DNA of 64,000 nt from Dyadobacter chenwenxiniae (GTDB lineage: Bacteria > Bacteroidota > Bacteroidia > Cytophagales > Spirosomataceae): positions 1,550,001 through 1,614,000 of the forward strand of contig NZ_CP094997.1 in assembly GCF_022869785.1 (NCBI RefSeq). The letters run 5' to 3'. Shown here one piece after another: positions 18,128 to 25,947 of the stretch. Within the stretch, counting starts at the first letter, position 1. Every line of letters starts with the position of its first letter. Both the position numbers and the translations under genes were made by a program. Below the pieces are notes generated by a model. The model was given only the letters and a program-made list of their open reading frames with translations. It was not told where the DNA came from and made no database searches.

Positions 18128-18571
18128 GAATACACAACGCCTTCCGCCAGCTTAATGACCGGAGCCTTTAAAAGATTTTGAATTGGTGTACAGTCGCTGC
18201 AGGGAATGTCACCGACTGGATCCGAGAGACGCCCAACCAATCAAAACTGTGACGGCTTCGAAAGACAGCACCTTTCTTTGTATGGGGAAATTGGTATTAA
18301 GGTCGTGCCAGGTCATAAAAGAACAACTCCCCGTACATGGACAGGTAAAACGACAATACTGGATAAGGATGTGCACCGAAGCCAAGAATCGTGAGATGTT
18401 ATTACCAGTCCAACCCGTTCGGTTCCAACTGTACCTTTCAACTTGGCGATGAAATAACAAGTAATAGCGGCAATGCCAGAAGAACGCGGCTTCCGGAAAT
18501 GTAGTGGTCGCGCGGATGGTCAAGAGGTAATTGGGTAATTATTATGCTTGTAATTGACACTGCTCACCAGA
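18128..18571. other. Intergenic stretch with broken frames
   Basis: These 444 bp hold only short interrupted frames on both strands (longest about 100 codons). None has a domain I can recognise or a credible start. They look like decayed sequence. Confidence 0.4.
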
Positions 18572-19702
18572 TTAAATTTTGATTTTGGATTTCAGATTAA
18601 TCACCTTATGAAGGCTAGCAATTGAAGCATGAATAAGCAGGGAAAATATACCGAAAACGATGAAAAAAGCCCAAAACGACCAGGTAGACAGGCCGTCGAT
18701 CCCACGGCTTGCATAGTGAGGCGAGAAAGCTCCCAGAAACGGTATAACCGTTGTAGCTAGAAAAAAGCCGAATGCAGTTATTCGACCTCGAAAGACCCCG
18801 ATCCACGGAAAGTTCGCAATCTCGTCAGTATCTTCTCGAAGTGTGGCAGTATCATTGAGATGATTTATTAGCATTAATAGATAGATCATTATCGCAATTA
18901 CAATAAATGGCGCGAGAATGACGATTGTCTTTGCAGCGACTTTAACTCCAATTAGGTCAATTTCGCTGTCTGGATTGTTCTTTTGAGATTTCATTTCCGT
19001 TTCAAGAAATTTTCCAAAATCCGTGACTGACATTCTTATGTTCGCAGAAAGTAATAGCCGAAATCTCTCGGATTCAGCAATTTCTTCAACAAACATATCC
19101 GAACCCGTTCGTTTTGCCCAATATTTACTCAAATCACCCACTGCGACTTTTTGGCCGTCATATTTTCCATGCGGCATTGTTGGCAGCGGAATGGTCTCAT
19201 TATTTTTGATTTTCTCCACATCGTCAGCGTATGCTTTCTCGAGTCGACTAAGCTTATTGCGGAAACCTGCACGTTCGACATATAATTCGCTTAGTTCCTC
19301 GTTATTCTCTTTGTAGTAAAATAGATCATCACCAGCACTATCAATTTCCGCTTTAAGTTCAGCAATTCGGTCGTTCGAGAACTTAAGATCCATTCTTGCC
19401 ATTCTTAATTGAAAGTCGTCAGCTCGATTTCGGCCGCGTCCCAGTGAAGCACTAAAAGAATCGGATTTAAATCTCTCCACTTCCTCATGGTTAATGACAC
19501 GAGGAATCGAATCCGTAGTAAGGCGAACATAGTCGCTGTTTATATCATCCCTAAGGCTTATTGCGCAACTTTCGAGCCGTTTCTTTGCTCGCTCAAACAC
19601 AGTTTCTTTGAGCAGGAGCGAAACGGAAAAAGAAATTATGATTACTGAGGTTACGATTAAAATTTGGTGGATGTTACGCGTTGATTCCAGAGATTCTTTC
19701 AT
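18572..19702 (-). CDS. Hypothetical membrane protein with a long extracytoplasmic coiled coil
   Basis: A 376-residue protein with one N-terminal transmembrane helix (about 15-32), a central hydrophilic part of about 220 residues with a coiled coil (MARMDLKFSNDRIAELKAEI and the following heptads to about residue 170), and three C-terminal helices (about 255-278, 305-325, 338-358). The architecture resembles a sensor or scaffold held in the inner membrane. No catalytic motif is seen. It stands alone on its strand within the island. I do not recognise the family. Confidence 0.7.
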   Translation of the reverse strand: MKESLESTRNIHQILIVTSVIIISFSVSLLLKETVFERAKKRLESCAISLRDDINSDYVRLTTDSIPRVINHEEVERFKSDSFSASLGRGRNRADDFQLRMARMDLKFSNDRIAELKAEIDSAGDDLFYYKENNEELSELYVERAGFRNKLSRLEKAYADDVEKIKNNETIPLPTMPHGKYDGQKVAVGDLSKYWAKRTGSDMFVEEIAESERFRLLLSANIRMSVTDFGKFLETEMKSQKNNPDSEIDLIGVKVAAKTIVILAPFIVIAIMIYLLMLINHLNDTATLREDTDEIANFPWIGVFRGRITAFGFFLATTVIPFLGAFSPHYASRGIDGLSTWSFWAFFIVFGIFSLLIHASIASLHKVINLKSKIKI

Positions 19703-19990
19703 GCGAGTAGAGTTTGGTCAAATTTAAGCATTTGACTATTGTGTACAAGCCGAGATTACTAGCTTGACAGGCGCATCATCACGTGGTTCGTTTTTAGAAA
19801 AAAGAGAGGCCTGAGTGCCCTCTGACAAATACGGCATACCGCCCGTGATACACGCCTGTGTCATACAGTCAAAATGTTTAATCAATGGCGTAGGACTTAT
19901 TCATGGTATATGTCCAATTTCAGGGGATACACCATAGTTGAGTACACACGGCGCGAAATCATTGCGATTGAGGGGGCGATGTAAATGTCC
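19703..19990. other. Intergenic stretch upstream of the coiled-coil membrane gene
   Basis: No gene is supported here. A 37-codon plus-strand frame near 19872 has some coding character (NQWRRTYSWYMSNFRGYTIV) and may belong to the decayed gene that follows. Confidence 0.3.
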
Positions 19991-20001
19991 GAGCCATAGT
20001 A

Positions 20002-20276
20002 CAGCATCACGATAACAACGACCTCGCCAAGGCTTTGAAGGTTGCTGCAGGCCACATTCTTTTTAAAGCAGGAGAAACGGTTATACATGGATAACAACAG
20101 AAGAGCCGCCAGGCACGTATTTAGCTGGCATTAAAGCCATCAATCAGCCCTCAAAAGGCATATCACTAACAAGGATGGTGGTGACTAACAACAAAAACCA
20201 CCAAGTGGATGCCTGTTTTGTCCCTGCTCATAACATATCACTTGATGAAATTTATTTGATCATCGATGAAATTTAG
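20002..20276 (+). pseudogene. Decayed hypothetical gene (frameshifted)
   Basis: Two plus-strand frames give coding-like protein if joined by a frameshift near 20092. The first reads NDLAKALKVAAGHILFKAGE then TVIHG; the second reads TTEEPPGTYLAGIKAINQ, continues with KGISLTRMVVTNNKNHQVDA and stops at 20274-20276. The 3' end overlaps the convergent P63C gene by 39 bp. No start is evident. The family is not recognised. Confidence 0.4.
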
Positions 20277-20849
20277 CTGGAAAGGTACATTGTAGGTCTG
20301 AGAGTATTTCACTCTAAATTCATACCATGTTTTGCAAGTTTCCATCATTGTTGTCGCTTCTTCAATATAACCTTCAAGTAAGATTCTGCCCTCATCGTTT
20401 AGCCATTGGAAATGCTTGAATTTCCTCAGACCGAATACTACATAGGGGTTTAGGTGTTGAAGAGCCGGTAAAATGTCCTTAGGAAATCGTCGGTATATTA
20501 TTTCGATTGTAAATCGTGCGACAATTGGTGGTTTTTGATAAGTCTTGTCTTCTGAAATTGCCCAGCCATTCAATCGATTTATCTGTTTATAGAAGTCCTT
20601 GGTAAAGGCTTTTTCGTACCGTTGTTTGCTCTTCGCGAGAAATTTCCTAAGCTCTTCTGCACGTTTTTTGAGATCAATTTTACTGCCACTCAAAAGTTCG
20701 ATAACATCTTTCTCGGTTTCAGTCTCCTTACTTATTTTTAAGTCAGGACCTGTCAATAATTGCAGCCTTAGTTGACTCTTCTCTGATAACGACTGTGTGT
20801 CTTCTTTCTGTTTTCCCATGGGAGCAATACGATTCTTTCCTTTTGCCAT
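20238..20849 (-). CDS. P63C-domain protein, partner of an ImmA/IrrE peptidase
   Basis: A 203-residue protein. Residues 1-75 are charged and helical. Residues about 90-195 match my knowledge of the P63C domain: FYKQINRLNGWAISE, then RFTIEIIYRRFPKDILPALQ and KHFQWLNDEGRILLEGYIEE, followed by CKTWYEFRVKYSQTY. P63C is found at the C-terminus of prophage and mobile-element proteins, often with phage regulatory domains; its biochemical role is not established. The gene starts 5 bp after the stop of the HTH-ImmA/IrrE gene, so the two are surely one operon. Confidence 0.75.
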   Translation of the reverse strand: MAKGKNRIAPMGKQKEDTQSLSEKSQLRLQLLTGPDLKISKETETEKDVIELLSGSKIDLKKRAEELRKFLAKSKQRYEKAFTKDFYKQINRLNGWAISEDKTYQKPPIVARFTIEIIYRRFPKDILPALQHLNPYVVFGLRKFKHFQWLNDEGRILLEGYIEEATTMMETCKTWYEFRVKYSQTYNVPFQLNFIDDQINFIK

Positions 20850-20854
20850 GATTT

Positions 20855-22081
20855 CTAGTTAAATATATTGGATTTTAGTGACTTAACAAAATCAGATATT
20901 GGAGCGGGGTTTTTCCACGGGTTTCCGAAAGGGGCGATTACATCGCTAATAGGAGGATTTTCCTTCAATGCTCTCGCCCAGGCAACTTTATTAGTTTTGC
21001 CCACATCGAACGCATTAAAGACATAAAAGAAACTGGGGTGAACATGATTGTCTTTTGCGAACTCATTGACTAATTCTGGACTGTACATAAATGCCCTTGC
21101 TTCATCCGTTTTTTCACGAGAGAAAAGGTATTCGCGTGCAAAATTATTGGCGTCTTCTTCCTTAGCTTTGACCGCTAACTGATCAGGATCTTTATCTGAA
21201 AGGTGGTATTTATTATTTCGGATTTCCTCCCAGTCAAAAATTACGTGATAGAGCTCGTGGATTAGGGCGAACCATAAGGTGGGATAAAATCCCCTATAAT
21301 TAGTTATTACTATGCAGGGCTTGTTATTCGCTGAAAATGTTGCTCCACGCAGATGTATTGAGGGGAGAGATTCAAGGTATATGATCGTGACGCCCATTTT
21401 ATATAAGTTACGCACAACATTTAGAAGCCCCGTCTTAACTTTGGTTGAATGCCATCGGATTTCTGGGAAATAATCAATCAGCGCCTGACGGTCGTACCTA
21501 TACGGATTGTTAAGTTCTGTGAAAATCTTACTTGCAGAGGTGATCCAAAATGATCGGGTCAGATTATTGGCTGGTTCGATTACTCCTGCACTAAAGGCCA
21601 CATGACCATTAGGTCTGACGTAATCGAAGATTGACGATAGACCTAGATAATTGACAAGCTTTGTTTCTATTGCTTCATAATCGGTGATACTGTCTATCAG
21701 ACCAGCTTTTTTCAAAGCGGAAACGTCGAAGTTCTTTTTGATGAAGTCTATTTTCTCCGGCGTCGCATATGTCGTGTCAGGGAAATTCTTTTCGAGTTCT
21801 TCCAAATAGAGCACCATAACCCTCTCTTTCGGGACCTGCAGAAAGCTCGCCAACTTAATCAGATTCGTGAAATCAACTGTTTTCTGAGAGCCGCTTAAAA
21901 TGCCGTTTAGTGTCCTTATCTGCATGCCCAGAATATCAAGGGCGACGTTCGTTGAGATGTTTAATTCGTGAATTCTCAATTCAAATAATGCCCTCAAACT
22001 CTTTTTCGGCTTAGGGGGTATCGAGCCTAAGAGGCTTTTCAGAACCTCTTCCGGGTCTAAGGAATCTGCTTCTTTCTTCAT
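20855..22081 (-). CDS. HTH domain plus ImmA/IrrE-type zinc metallopeptidase
   Basis: A 408-residue protein. The N-terminal part (about 25-100) is a helix-turn-helix-like domain, with ALDILGMQIRTLNGILSGSQ as the likely recognition region. Residues about 240-340 form an ImmA/IrrE (COG2856-type) domain with the zinc motif HELYH at about 275 and a downstream acid-rich helix (EEDANNFAREYLF) whose Glu completes the site. Relatives cleave repressors or act as antitoxin-like regulators in mobile elements. The promoter region carries an inverted repeat that could be its own operator. The partner gene encodes a P63C protein. The target of the peptidase is unknown. Confidence 0.85.
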   Translation of the reverse strand: MKKEADSLDPEEVLKSLLGSIPPKPKKSLRALFELRIHELNISTNVALDILGMQIRTLNGILSGSQKTVDFTNLIKLASFLQVPKERVMVLYLEELEKNFPDTTYATPEKIDFIKKNFDVSALKKAGLIDSITDYEAIETKLVNYLGLSSIFDYVRPNGHVAFSAGVIEPANNLTRSFWITSASKIFTELNNPYRYDRQALIDYFPEIRWHSTKVKTGLLNVVRNLYKMGVTIIYLESLPSIHLRGATFSANNKPCIVITNYRGFYPTLWFALIHELYHVIFDWEEIRNNKYHLSDKDPDQLAVKAKEEDANNFAREYLFSREKTDEARAFMYSPELVNEFAKDNHVHPSFFYVFNAFDVGKTNKVAWARALKENPPISDVIAPFGNPWKNPAPISDFVKSLKSNIFN

Positions 22082-22093
22082 TTTATGGATTAA

Positions 22094-22169
22094 TGTACGC
22101 TTACATCAGAAAAATTATGATATTTTAGTTACAAAACAATCATTTGTACTAAAAAGATGTAAGGATACA
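22094..22169. promoter_or_regulatory. Inverted-repeat operator upstream of the ImmA/IrrE gene
   Basis: TGTACGCTTACATC (22094-22107) and GATGTAAGGATACA (22156-22169) are inverted copies with 12 of 14 matching positions. They flank an AT-rich stretch of 48 bp directly before the gene start (22081). The layout fits autoregulation by the HTH domain of the encoded protein, possibly by DNA looping. Confidence 0.5.
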
Positions 22170-22258
22170 TGATGATATTTTTTTACTCTTGCTTGTAAGC
22201 CGGATGATCGATTGTTAGAAATGACAAAGGCCACCCCTGAAGCTGGCCCATTTGTTGC

Positions 22259-22344
22259 CGCAGGGGTCGGAGTCGAACCCACACAAACCCCGGTGCTGAT
22301 GAAATCCCCTAGATTGATAAAAAATGCCTGCGCCACTCCCTGCG
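22259..22344 (-). tRNA. tRNA-like fragment, probably a decayed tRNA-Leu
   Basis: The 86-nt span has a perfect 7-bp acceptor stem (CGCAGGG with CCCTGCG) and a T arm with loop TTCGACT and a stem with one mismatch. The D arm and anticodon arm are not regular: the only possible anticodon stem is AATC-GATT around a 5-nt loop containing TAG, consistent with a shrunken tRNA-Leu(UAG). It is probably not functional. It may be a relic attachment site or a captured tRNA 3' part. Confidence 0.4.
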
Positions 22345-22551
22345 AGCTTGTGAGGCGACCCCAACATTTAACGACCAGAAGTAGGATGGAAATAATGCCA
22401 TTATGAAACCTACTACAAAGTGAACGCCTATCTTTAATACTGTTTCCTTCATGTTTGACAATTTAAGTTTGAAGATTACAACAAAACTGATTACTTCAAC
22501 GAGGACATCTTTAAAGACATCTTTCCAATCTATTTGAGTGAGGATATTCAC
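22309..22551 (-). CDS. Possible small membrane protein
   Basis: An 80-residue frame from a GTG at 22551 with two hydrophobic segments (VEVISFVVIFKL and GVHFVVGFIMALFPSYFWSL). Its 3' end runs into the tRNA-like fragment, so the present C-terminus may be accidental and the gene truncated. There is no recognised family and no clear ribosome site. Treat as tentative. Confidence 0.35.
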   Translation of the reverse strand: MNILTQIDWKDVFKDVLVEVISFVVIFKLKLSNMKETVLKIGVHFVVGFIMALFPSYFWSLNVGVASQARREWRRHFLSI

Positions 22552-22715
22552 CAGGGCGCCCGATTCTTAAATGGCCGCGCATGTGTATACGTAATAACGC
22601 AGTAATAATCGGGTTAAGTTCCATAAGTAAGAATGTTTGTTGACCGATAGCTACAATTGAGTTACAATCGATACAATGAGGCAAGGCTCCAACCGTTTAA
22701 TCCAAGGGGCGCAAC
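22345..22715. other. Interval without a firm gene
   Basis: Apart from the tentative minus-strand membrane frame ending inside the tRNA-like fragment, these 371 bp show no supported feature. They include the promoter region for the small plus-strand membrane gene. Confidence 0.3.
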
Positions 22716-22952
22716 GTGAGTAAGTACATTGATATGTTCGAGAACCCGTTCAACGGATACGTTGCGACAGTCACCACACCATTCTCATTCCTTCTGTGCA
22801 TTATATTCGGGCCGTTGTATTTCCTGATGAAGGGAAATTTCAAACACTTCCTGCTGTCGGCGATTCTGGCCTGTTGCACTTACGGCATTTCATGGGTTAT
22901 TTACCCATTTTCAGTCTATGAGATCAATCAGGGTCATTACCTGAAACGCTGA
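22716..22952 (+). CDS. Small hypothetical membrane protein
   Basis: A 78-residue protein from a GTG start at 22716, with two hydrophobic segments (FSFLLCIIFGPLYFLMKG and LLSAILACCTYGISWVIYPF). It contains the pattern FGPLYFLMKGN-F-H followed by an aromatic tail (INQGHYLKR). Small proteins of this kind (DUF2628/TM2-like) are common in bacteria, and their function is poorly known. It is a single gene on the plus strand, with no partner. Confidence 0.65.
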   Translation: MSKYIDMFENPFNGYVATVTTPFSFLLCIIFGPLYFLMKGNFKHFLLSAILACCTYGISWVIYPFSVYEINQGHYLKR

Positions 22953-23189
22953 TGGGCGGCTGTACAGCCTTAGCCATAATCATTTAAAATAGAATGCGGT
23001 AGGAATAGCCATGGGAAGAAAGACAGGGGGGCGGAACGCTCGAAAAGCCGCTCGACCCTAATGAAAAGCAGATGGCCTTCCCTTGGTGCCAGAATGCTTT
23101 GCCCTGAAAAGAATAGCGCGGAGGCAGCCCGAATGCACAAGATTGACGTAGCGGCGAGGGCAGCGTACTGTCTGCGGCCCGTGGCGTGA

Positions 23190-23444
23190 TTGAGTGTCAG
23201 ATTAAAAAAGCCTCCCGGTTTGCCGCCGATTGGCAGGGTATCGAAGTTGGCATTTCCGTTGAACTTAACCGTGACTCTTCCCACCAAACTTTACCGGTAC
23301 CGGTTTGTCTGCATGGTGGCGGCGCGTCAGTCGGGTGAAATTTCTAAAGAAACTTTCAGCGAGTGGATTAATGACGACCGGACGTTTGAAGAAGAGCAGG
23401 AGGCCATTTCTCTCGATGGCCCGCCGCTCTCTGAGGTCGCTTAA
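23190..23444 (+). pseudogene. Fragmentary frame in a decayed region
   Basis: The last 43 codons (ATG at 23313) read as plausible protein: ARQSGEISKETFSEWINDDR, then an acidic stretch and a stop at 23442-23444. Upstream, another frame has the coding-like text GVIECQIKKASRFAADWQGI. Together they suggest a frameshifted gene of about 85 residues. The family is unknown. It faces a convergent minus-strand frame starting 4 bp away. Confidence 0.3.
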
Positions 23445-23448
23445 TCTG

Positions 23449-23757
23449 CTATTGTTTCGCTTTGATCCGAGCTCTCCATTCAGTCCAATAATGGGTAAAG
23501 TGGAGAACGGCATTTGCTTTGCTTTCAAATCGCTGATTATGTTGCCGGTATAATGAATACCAGGCGTAAAAGCCATTATCACCTAGAACTGGCATTAGGT
23601 GGTAGAACTGTCCCTTTTTTGTTGTTCCACCCTCTCCCCAGTACATTTCGTCCGTACGGAGTACTCGGTATGTTTCGCCTGTCAAATCATAAAGCAATTC
23701 CCTGATCTGTTCGTCTGTAAGATCCTGGTCTGGGAACTCCAAAATAGTTTCTCTCAT
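23449..23757 (-). CDS. Hypothetical protein, about 102 residues
   Basis: From ATG 23757 the frame reads MRETILEFPDQDLTDEQIRE and continues with an aromatic-rich region (GFYAWYSLYRQHNQRF, HFTHYWTEWRA). The composition looks like a real soluble protein. Upstream in-frame ATG 23832 would add 25 less convincing residues. No family is recognised. It may be co-transcribed with the small frame at 23822-24043. Confidence 0.5.
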   Translation of the reverse strand: MRETILEFPDQDLTDEQIRELLYDLTGETYRVLRTDEMYWGEGGTTKKGQFYHLMPVLGDNGFYAWYSLYRQHNQRFESKANAVLHFTHYWTEWRARIKAKQ

Positions 23758-23821
23758 CTTTTTGCGGTTTTGTTGATGAGCAACATACAGAAATAGTAGG
23801 AGTGCCCTATGACGAAGCGTA

Positions 23822-24043
23822 TCAAATCTCAATAAACTTATCGATCGGCATAACTGAATCCTGCTGCTCTATTGATCGTTTACAGTTCGACACGTATAGT
23901 TCCGTCATAAAAAGACGATTGAGGGCCTTTACCTTTTGCATGAGTGGCTCTGAAAATCCGATGGACTCATCAACTAGCCAAAGCGGCTTTTCCTCGTCCT
24001 CAACAAATTGTATCTGACTAAATAGTCCTGCCGTCCTTAGCAC
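23822..24043 (-). CDS. Small hypothetical protein (tentative)
   Basis: A 73-residue frame with plausible composition (FVEDEEKPLWLVDESIGFSE) and no signal or membrane segment. It lies 64 bp upstream of the 102-residue frame on the same strand. There is no recognised family, and it could be part of a broken longer gene. Confidence 0.35.
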   Translation of the reverse strand: MLRTAGLFSQIQFVEDEEKPLWLVDESIGFSEPLMQKVKALNRLFMTELYVSNCKRSIEQQDSVMPIDKFIEI

Positions 24044-24933
24044 CGAGTGTCATTATTCTGCGTAAGGATCCTGTATTTTTTGTCTCTAAGGGCATACTAA
24101 ACAAATAGCGATTTTAACTTAGGCCACACGCGGTTGCTTACCTTGAAGTAAACTTTTATGAACTTTTACAACCCAACGCTGCTAGATGTAAACCAGCAGA
24201 TACCATGTGCCTTGGTTCCACCCACAATTTTCAGCGCCTAGGAGTCTTAGTCGAACGAGTTCCGAGTGAGACCGGCCTCGCAGAGCCAGATTCAAATGAA
24301 GCGCGTGGCGGTAGCCGCGTGATACATTTGTACATCTGGCTGACCACGGATAGACAGGTGGTAGCATCTAATTTTACGAGTCTGTGTGACTACAATTTTA
24401 TACCCGAGGTGTCCGCTTCAGCTTCAAAACATCACTATTGCTCCAAATTCGGTAAGAAGAAGAAAATTTAGTCATAAATGCTCCTTCGGGATTGTTTGAG
24501 CGCAAAAAAGCTTCTTAGTGACGCTCTCTGGACTGTTTTTATTTTATTGCGACGCTTTTACCTCAAAAAGCGACCGTTTCACCGTGGATTAACTAGTTAG
24601 CGACCAAATTTACAGTCAGATTTTCCACCTCACATCCATTCAATCGTCATTCATGAATGTCGATCATTTTTTTTCTTACAATCCCTCTCACAATTACGGA
24701 GGGATTGTAAGAAAAAATATGAAGTCTGCCAAAATTGGGGTTTACAATAATCTAACGATTATATCGCTGCCTTGTCGAGTTCATGTTAGGAAATTCCTTA
24801 ATCATTCGATATCCTATCGCGGTTGAAAGTAGGGGAAATCGCATACTAGTATAAAATTGAGATAATTTGAACCTACATTCCAGTGCGAGACAGAAAATCG
24901 CGGCGACCGTGCGCGGCTATTGGTGGAACATTT
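24044..24933. other. Long non-coding or decayed stretch
   Basis: About 890 bp between the small frames and the FRG gene. Only short frames occur (up to about 88 codons), none recognisable. The one clear structure is the 19-bp perfect hairpin at 24669-24717. Confidence 0.45.
24669..24717. terminator. 19-bp perfect hairpin downstream of the FRG gene
   Basis: Arms TTTTTTCTTACAATCCCTC (24669-24687) and its exact reverse complement (24699-24717) surround an 11-nt loop. Both outer ends are T/A runs, so it can act as an intrinsic terminator in either direction. It lies about 215 bp beyond the FRG stop codon. Confidence 0.7.
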
Positions 24934-25689
24934 CTAGCTATTCCTGAAAGTAAGACCTGCTGAGTTTTTCAGGAAGTTTGCGATTCCGGCTAAGTCTGGA
25001 TAGATAGAGTACTCATTAATATTTGCAAGTTTTAAAAACTCTTGGGCACCTGGCAAAGCGTCTTCTTCTAGGACGATCTTTTTTATAGCTTCCGGGAACT
25101 TGGCCTCTATCGGCTCAATATTATTATGATGGACCGTAAACATTCCAACTTGGGCTGATATTCTATCATTTCTGAAAATAGGTTCTATTGCAGCGGGTGC
25201 TGTTATGACTCGGTGATTTTGATTCCAATAGGCGCTTGAATATGGAAACGAATGCTCCTCTCTAGGGATTTGGATAATTTTATTGTGCCCAATCCGTCGG
25301 TTTAGGGCAATCGGATCAAGTAAGTAGATTGCAGCGCTTCCGCTGGATGAGGAAGTTTTCTTGTTAAAGGCAGCAAAAAATAAAGCTATTCCGAATGATT
25401 CGGTCCAGTCGAGCAGCCTGGTCGGTATTCCGTAATGTTGCATGTCAAACAACGTTTCCCATTCACTCTCCTTACTTAGAAATATTTTATCGGCAAATCT
25501 CTTGAATCGGTTGAAAAGAAATTCTTCTTTTTCAAGGCCATTTTCATATCTGAGTAAACTGGGTAAAAGATAGTGCTCCGAATGACCTTGGCCTCGATAC
25601 CATAAATTTGCTGGGTTGCCTAGGTCTAATTTCGCCTGCTCGATGTTTTGAATAAATTCCAGCCAAGATTGAGAAGTAAGATAAGTCAT
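24934..25689 (-). CDS. FRG-domain protein
   Basis: A 251-residue cytoplasmic protein with an FRG domain: LWYRGQGHSEHYLLPSLLRY at residues 28-47 has the name-giving aromatic-Arg-Gly motif, and MQHYGIPTRLLDWTESFGIA (about 83-102) is the second hallmark, followed by LFFAAFN. The function of FRG domains is not well established, although they are common in mobile elements and defence islands. The gene lies downstream of the alarmone synthetase-like gene on the same strand, but a perfect hairpin and 240 bp separate them, so transcription is probably separate. Confidence 0.82.
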   Translation of the reverse strand: MTYLTSQSWLEFIQNIEQAKLDLGNPANLWYRGQGHSEHYLLPSLLRYENGLEKEEFLFNRFKRFADKIFLSKESEWETLFDMQHYGIPTRLLDWTESFGIALFFAAFNKKTSSSSGSAAIYLLDPIALNRRIGHNKIIQIPREEHSFPYSSAYWNQNHRVITAPAAIEPIFRNDRISAQVGMFTVHHNNIEPIEAKFPEAIKKIVLEEDALPGAQEFLKLANINEYSIYPDLAGIANFLKNSAGLTFRNS

Positions 25690-25902
25690 TTTAGAGAATT
25701 AGGTTAGTACATCCAAGTATTATTTAAATTTTTTATGTTTAACTATTTGCCGAAATATAAAACTGAATTAAGTTGCGAGTAATTGATATGATTTCCAATA
25801 ATTAGCGACTGTAAAAACAGGGCTAGCTCTAAAATTACTATATGAAGTACATAGCAACATCGAAAATGGTATGTATCAATCAGCTCTGTGATAGTTATAT
25901 AC

Positions 25903-25947
25903 ATAGGAAAAAGAATATAAATTTTCGATTTATATTCTTTTTCCTAT
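25903..25947. terminator. 19-bp perfect hairpin overlapping the stop of the alarmone synthetase-like gene
   Basis: Arms ATAGGAAAAAGAATATAAA (25903-25921) and the reverse complement (25929-25947) enclose a 7-nt loop. The gene's last codons and its stop (25930-25932) form one arm, so the coding end and the terminator share sequence. No long U-run follows beyond the AT-rich arm itself. Confidence 0.65.

Noticed and set aside
22115..22336. A 73-codon minus-strand frame with a proline-rich tail
   Set aside because: It runs through the tRNA-like fragment and reads the T arm as protein; the structure explains the bases better.
24182..24367. A 61-codon minus-strand frame suggesting a transposase piece
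   Set aside because: It contains no DDE or HTH motif, and the codon pattern is not coding-like; the surrounding 890 bp have no gene.
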